A stretch of DNA of 41,394 bases from a virus, in IMG/VR virus record IMGVR_UViG_3300005096_000519, positions 1 through 41,394 of that record, one strand, 5' to 3'. The notes under the pieces were generated by a model, which saw only the letters and a list, made by a program, of their open reading frames with translations, was not told the DNA's origin and did no database searches. Shown piece after piece: positions 38,108 to 41,394 of the stretch. The stretch's first letter is position 1; every line of letters starts with the position of its first letter. The position numbers and the translations under genes were made by a program.

Positions 38108-40573
38108 TCAGGCAAAGAAAAACCGGGACTCCAAAATGGAATCCAGATCCAGGGTGCCTTTACTCGGCGGGGGTTCAAGTTGTCCACTGAATAAGACAGG
38201 CTCTACCTCTGCTTTGAAGTCCTCCAAGACATCGTTCTCTTTGTACATATCGACAAACGCACGGCGTAAGGCTAGTGCTAGCACCTCCGTGTCAGCAGCG
38301 AGTGTTCCATAAGAGTCGTGTACCATTGCAAACTGAGTAACATCATTCTCCACAGCAAGCACGACGGTGAGCCGTAAGGCAGTTGCATCTAAAGCATGCA
38401 CAAAGTTGGGTGCGATCCCATTTGACTGCCTACGATTATCCAATGTGGGTAGATCCTCCTGGAGGGTAAGCTTCACAACCTTCCCGCCTATCTTGGTCTC
38501 AACCCTGCGTGCTTTCTGATCCATATATGCTTGCATGATCACGAATCCATCAGGGGTCGTCCAGTTAATTGGTAGTCCCTCCTTTGATAATGCTCTCGCG
38601 GAGTCCTGCAACCAGTTCATTGCTTCCCGTGCCTTGATGACCACCTCACCGATAGCTTCCCAGACAATTTTTGCCAGATAACTAGATGCTTTGAAGGTCT
38701 GTTCACCAAAGGGGTTAGCTTCACCTGCTGCTACACGTTCCTCTAAGTGCTCCTGTATATATTCACGACATGAGTAGAGCGTCCCAGAGTAGGGCACTAC
38801 CATCACTGCGCGTTTGGTTGTCTTCCGGTTTATCCCAAAGTCTAACCACTGCTGTGCTAGTTCATCCTTATTATGTCCAGGGGTGGAAACATACAGGCGC
38901 AACTTGGCTATAGAAACGTCTGCCACGTCCTGATAGATGTCTGCCGGGGTAGCTTTCGGTAGCAGGTTGACTGACTCCCCTCCTACCTCATCCCGTAATG
39001 CTGCGCTGTAGTGTTGTAGACCGTTGCAGCTCCCATCCAATGCAATAGGGAGAGATGAGACAAACCCGTAGCCTTCATTGAGAAACCCTGCCCACTCAAA
39101 GCACCACGCCAGGAACTGCCAGGGCTTATCAGCCTCCACCCACCACCTGTTCTCAATGGGATCAGCTGCCACTGCTTTAATCTCCTCACTGTGGAGGTGC
39201 GCCCATAAGGATCTCTCTTGCAGTGACACCTTGTCGTGTCCGAAGAGGTTAGCGCCGTGCATGCCCAGCCAATCAGCAGCTGTCTTGTCCCGGATAGGTT
39301 TACCTGTGGCAAAGGTAAGCAATCCCTTAGCCATGTCGGCACCCTGCGGATTCAGGAACATAGGCACTGCATAGATTCTCCCCCGGAAATCATACTGGTA
39401 GGGGAAGAATATCTCAGGCTCCTCTTTAAATCGCTCAGCTATTGTGATGATTTTAACAACCTGAAGACGCTTGGAGCGTGCCTTGCTGTTACGATCATGA
39501 ATAGTGGCTGTCGCTTTCTTCCAATCAATGAAACCTTCACGCTGCTCTGGACTCATCTCACCTTTAAGTATCTCTTTAGGGAGACATGCAGGACGTGGTG
39601 GTAACTCTATGTCAACACGCGAGGGTAGCTTACCTAGATCCAAACCCCTCTCCCACACGATACTCGCCACCTCTAACACCTTAGCGTTGATCTTCCAGGA
39701 AGTACGCTGGAGACTGTTGATCGCACTGTAGACTACAGGCATCAACGCCTTGCGTCCTTGTATCTCCTCCAGATAGTTGCGGTTGCGACTCTTGATCATA
39801 CAGAGAGGCCGTAGCGCCTCAGTGTAGTAGCCTCCGCCGTAGAGCGCACCCCACTCTTTTGGGGGGATGACCGTAGGGAGATAGACAGGGAACATCAGCT
39901 CCGCCCTGGCATTCTTCTCGTCGATCCACGCCATGGTCTTAGGTGTAGCCTCCAGGTACAGCGGTGAGTTGTTCTTACCCTCATGCCGTTGGATAACATC
40001 AGCTAGCTGCGTGGATTTACAGAATAGCTCAATACATTTGATACCTATATGCAGCTTATCCACCTTGGGCCAGTCAATGTGTGAGCAAGTCCTACTGTGG
40101 GCAACCCTCATCACCCTACGTTTATGTACTTGGTGCTGGGTTGTCCGTTTGTCCAGGTAGCGGAACAGCTCTGGTGCCTCCTTCTGCATCTGTGTAAAGC
40201 GCACCTCGTCCTCTAGCTGGGATGCTACACGCAGGGCAGCCTTCTGTACGTGACTGCGAAAGGTAATCTGATCCAGGCATATCTTGGAGATGATGAAAGC
40301 TGCTACATCTGGTTCGATAAGTTTCAGATAGGCGACTGCTTTATGCTTTCTCCCCTTCCCTCCACTCGCTTCGAGGAACGCTTGGAGGGCTTCTGATACT
40401 GGCTGGATGGCTCCTCTCATTAAGTGGGAACCGTGGGATGAGGTGGACTCCTCCCCCCGCGCTCTACTCTCTGCAAGCTGCGCCCGGTAACGGGCTGTCC
40501 CCATGCCTTGCATCTCTAACTCTAGGTGGGCTTGCTTGGTGTACTGCTCATCGGTGATTGCTGGTGTCTGCAT
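38108..40573 (-). CDS. DNA-directed RNA polymerase, single subunit (T7 gp1-like)
   Basis: An 821-aa polymerase (T7: 883) that transcribes middle and late genes from the promoters listed here. Catalytic residues: D513 (IALDGSCNGLQHYSA), K587 (KTTKRAVM), Y595 (VVPYSG) and D753 (MVHDSYGT), equal to T7 D537, K631, Y639 and D812. DFRGRIY lies at 395-401; the promoter-specificity loop is about residues 684-706 (MDQKARRVETKIGGK...), quite unlike that of T7, in line with the different promoter recognition bases. The C-terminus ends FFFA, like the FAFA foot of T7. AGGAGA before the ATG. Confidence 0.98.
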   Translation of the reverse strand: MQTPAITDEQYTKQAHLELEMQGMGTARYRAQLAESRARGEESTSSHGSHLMRGAIQPVSEALQAFLEASGGKGRKHKAVAYLKLIEPDVAAFIISKICLDQITFRSHVQKAALRVASQLEDEVRFTQMQKEAPELFRYLDKRTTQHQVHKRRVMRVAHSRTCSHIDWPKVDKLHIGIKCIELFCKSTQLADVIQRHEGKNNSPLYLEATPKTMAWIDEKNARAELMFPVYLPTVIPPKEWGALYGGGYYTEALRPLCMIKSRNRNYLEEIQGRKALMPVVYSAINSLQRTSWKINAKVLEVASIVWERGLDLGKLPSRVDIELPPRPACLPKEILKGEMSPEQREGFIDWKKATATIHDRNSKARSKRLQVVKIITIAERFKEEPEIFFPYQYDFRGRIYAVPMFLNPQGADMAKGLLTFATGKPIRDKTAADWLGMHGANLFGHDKVSLQERSLWAHLHSEEIKAVAADPIENRWWVEADKPWQFLAWCFEWAGFLNEGYGFVSSLPIALDGSCNGLQHYSAALRDEVGGESVNLLPKATPADIYQDVADVSIAKLRLYVSTPGHNKDELAQQWLDFGINRKTTKRAVMVVPYSGTLYSCREYIQEHLEERVAAGEANPFGEQTFKASSYLAKIVWEAIGEVVIKAREAMNWLQDSARALSKEGLPINWTTPDGFVIMQAYMDQKARRVETKIGGKVVKLTLQEDLPTLDNRRQSNGIAPNFVHALDATALRLTVVLAVENDVTQFAMVHDSYGTLAADTEVLALALRRAFVDMYKENDVLEDFKAEVEPVLFSGQLEPPPSKGTLDLDSILESRFFFA

Positions 40574-40634
40574 CGTGATGGTCTCCTGGGTACTTACTTA
40601 AGGTTTAACTTAAAGTAGGAGCTTGGGGTGCTCC

Positions 40635-40654
40635 GCTGTAGTGGGTGTTAATTA
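40635..40654 (-). promoter_or_regulatory. Phage RNA polymerase promoter in front of the RNA polymerase gene
   Basis: Minus strand TAATTAACACCCACTACAGC, just after the antirepressor stop codon and 62 bp upstream of the RNA polymerase ATG. The transcript would begin with a GGAGC/GCTCC hairpin. Provides positive autoregulation of the polymerase. Initiation expected at 40636. Confidence 0.92.
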
Positions 40655-40656
40655 AG

Positions 40657-41394
40657 TTACTCGTCGGTAAGGGCTGAACCTGCTTCCTTTTGGAGACCTG
40701 CGTAGAAAGCCGCCTCATGTGGGACTAGAGGGTGGTTTCCTTTAATACAAAGTCGGTTAACTTCACGGGCAAACTCAACTGAGTAGATGCACTTAATTGT
40801 GCCTTCGTGCTTGAAAGGACTGACGCTGAACTCTAATGCCCTAGCCGCAGCACATAGGAACTTTCCAAACTTCTTAATATCCAGCTTTCGGTCATTGAAA
40901 TACATCTCAGCAATCTGCCTTGCCGTCATCCAACCATCTGGGATAGGAGCCTCCTTAGTCTTAGCCTCCAACACCTGCACCTTAGCCAGCGCCAGCTTCA
41001 GTTCATGCGCAGTCTGCTTGTCCTTGGCTATGAGTTTCCCGTCGAGGAACTTCCCGAAGACTTTGACCACGAACACAGTCAACGCACGGGCTTTAGGTGT
41101 CCCGCATTGGGATGTGATGTAGACCGCTTGGTCTCTGGTGAGGTGGTAGGAGGTGGTCTCACCCACTCTGCCTTTGCCGCATGTGTATGGCACCGCAACC
41201 TGCGTTACCAATCCAAACTCCTCCATCACAGCAAGGTGGTCAGTCCCCTTTTTTCCCTTGAGCAGCTCACGTATGTGGTTCGGGTTTTTGTACCCCAGCC
41301 AAGCCCCAAGATCCGTATCGAGAACTCTAGGTATTCCATCTTCCCACTCGGTTACTGGGAGGGTGGATAGGGTGGTGGTTAGTTGGGTTTTCAT
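40657..41394 (-). CDS. Phage antirepressor-like (Rha/BRO-N type) protein
   Basis: A 245-aa protein. The N-terminal 120 residues (TDLGAWLGYKNPNHIRELLKG, TSYHLTRDQAVYITSQCGTPKARALTVFVVKVFGKFLDG) fit the antirepressor N-terminal domains found in temperate phages; the C-terminal part has a second helical domain (PDGWMTARQIAEMYF...) and ends acidic. It is immediately upstream of the RNA polymerase promoter, so it may relieve repression at induction. The window ends at its ATG, so the start and any longer N-terminus cannot be checked. Confidence 0.75.
   Translation of the reverse strand: MKTQLTTTLSTLPVTEWEDGIPRVLDTDLGAWLGYKNPNHIRELLKGKKGTDHLAVMEEFGLVTQVAVPYTCGKGRVGETTSYHLTRDQAVYITSQCGTPKARALTVFVVKVFGKFLDGKLIAKDKQTAHELKLALAKVQVLEAKTKEAPIPDGWMTARQIAEMYFNDRKLDIKKFGKFLCAAARALEFSVSPFKHEGTIKCIYSVEFAREVNRLCIKGNHPLVPHEAAFYAGLQKEAGSALTDE

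Noticed and set aside
37749-38108. Longer start at 38108 for the 87-aa protein
   Set aside because: It would translate through the terminator and promoter; the ATG at 38012 has its own ribosome site.

Overview
The window holds an almost complete T7-like (Autographiviridae-type) podovirus genome carrying lysogeny genes. It is most simply read as a temperate T7-like prophage integrated at a tRNA-Leu(UAA) gene of a gammaproteobacterium. The evidence is a full T7 gene set on the minus strand: single-subunit RNA polymerase, ssDNA-binding protein, endonuclease I, amidase/lysozyme, primase-helicase, DNA polymerase, 5'-3' exonuclease, portal, scaffold, capsid, tail tubular A and B, gp13-gp16-like internal virion proteins, tail fibre, holin, and small and large terminase. 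These come with two tyrosine recombinases and a broken tRNA-Leu. The host assignment rests only on the look of the tRNA fragment and of the first integrase, and is tentative. The window starts exactly at an ATG and ends exactly at a start codon, so both flanking genes may continue beyond what can be seen.

Layout, left to right. 1-1476: a plus-strand module (small ORF, helix-turn-helix/Xis-like protein, integrase 1), probably belonging to another element or the host side. 1491-1697: attachment region with a 3' fragment of one tRNA-Leu(UAA), a complete second tRNA-Leu(UAA) and four GCAACAT repeats. 1753-6597 (minus): left-arm (early) operon in which, in transcription order, a 53-aa protein, ArdA antirestriction protein, PAPS-reductase-like protein, four small unknowns, two MarR-like regulators and integrase 2 follow each other. 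6598-7165: about 570 bp without genes, with a triple 10-bp repeat; this is where the ends of the packaged linear genome should be joined. 7166-7423: the only plus-strand phage gene, a small membrane protein. 7543-12362: terminases, holin, tail-fibre chaperone and tail fibre. 12431-21657: internal virion and tail tube genes. 21727-26851: capsid, a cluster of five tRNAs, a 3-TM holin-like protein, scaffold and portal. 26878-37238: replication and nucleotide-handling genes. 37289-41394: small early/middle genes, RNA polymerase and an antirepressor-like protein.

Regulation can be read directly. Six near-identical minus-strand promoters, core AATTAACACCCACTAYAGC, are the natural sites for the phage RNA polymerase. 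The four near the RNA polymerase end read CACTACAG, whereas the two serving late functions read CACTATAG; the last, beside the packaging end, continues as CACTATAGGGAGA like a T7 class III promoter. One promoter lies in front of the RNA polymerase gene itself. Strong hairpin terminators follow the RNA polymerase gene and the capsid gene, as TE and Tphi do in T7.

The most interesting architectural point is that the attachment site lies between the early operon (ardA to int2) and the antirepressor/RNA polymerase end. In free phage DNA, left-end transcription would run through int2 and attP towards the RNA polymerase. In the integrated form the two are at opposite ends of the prophage. Integration itself could therefore help to keep the lytic RNA polymerase silent. 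This is an inference and depends on the right-hand junction, which is outside the window.
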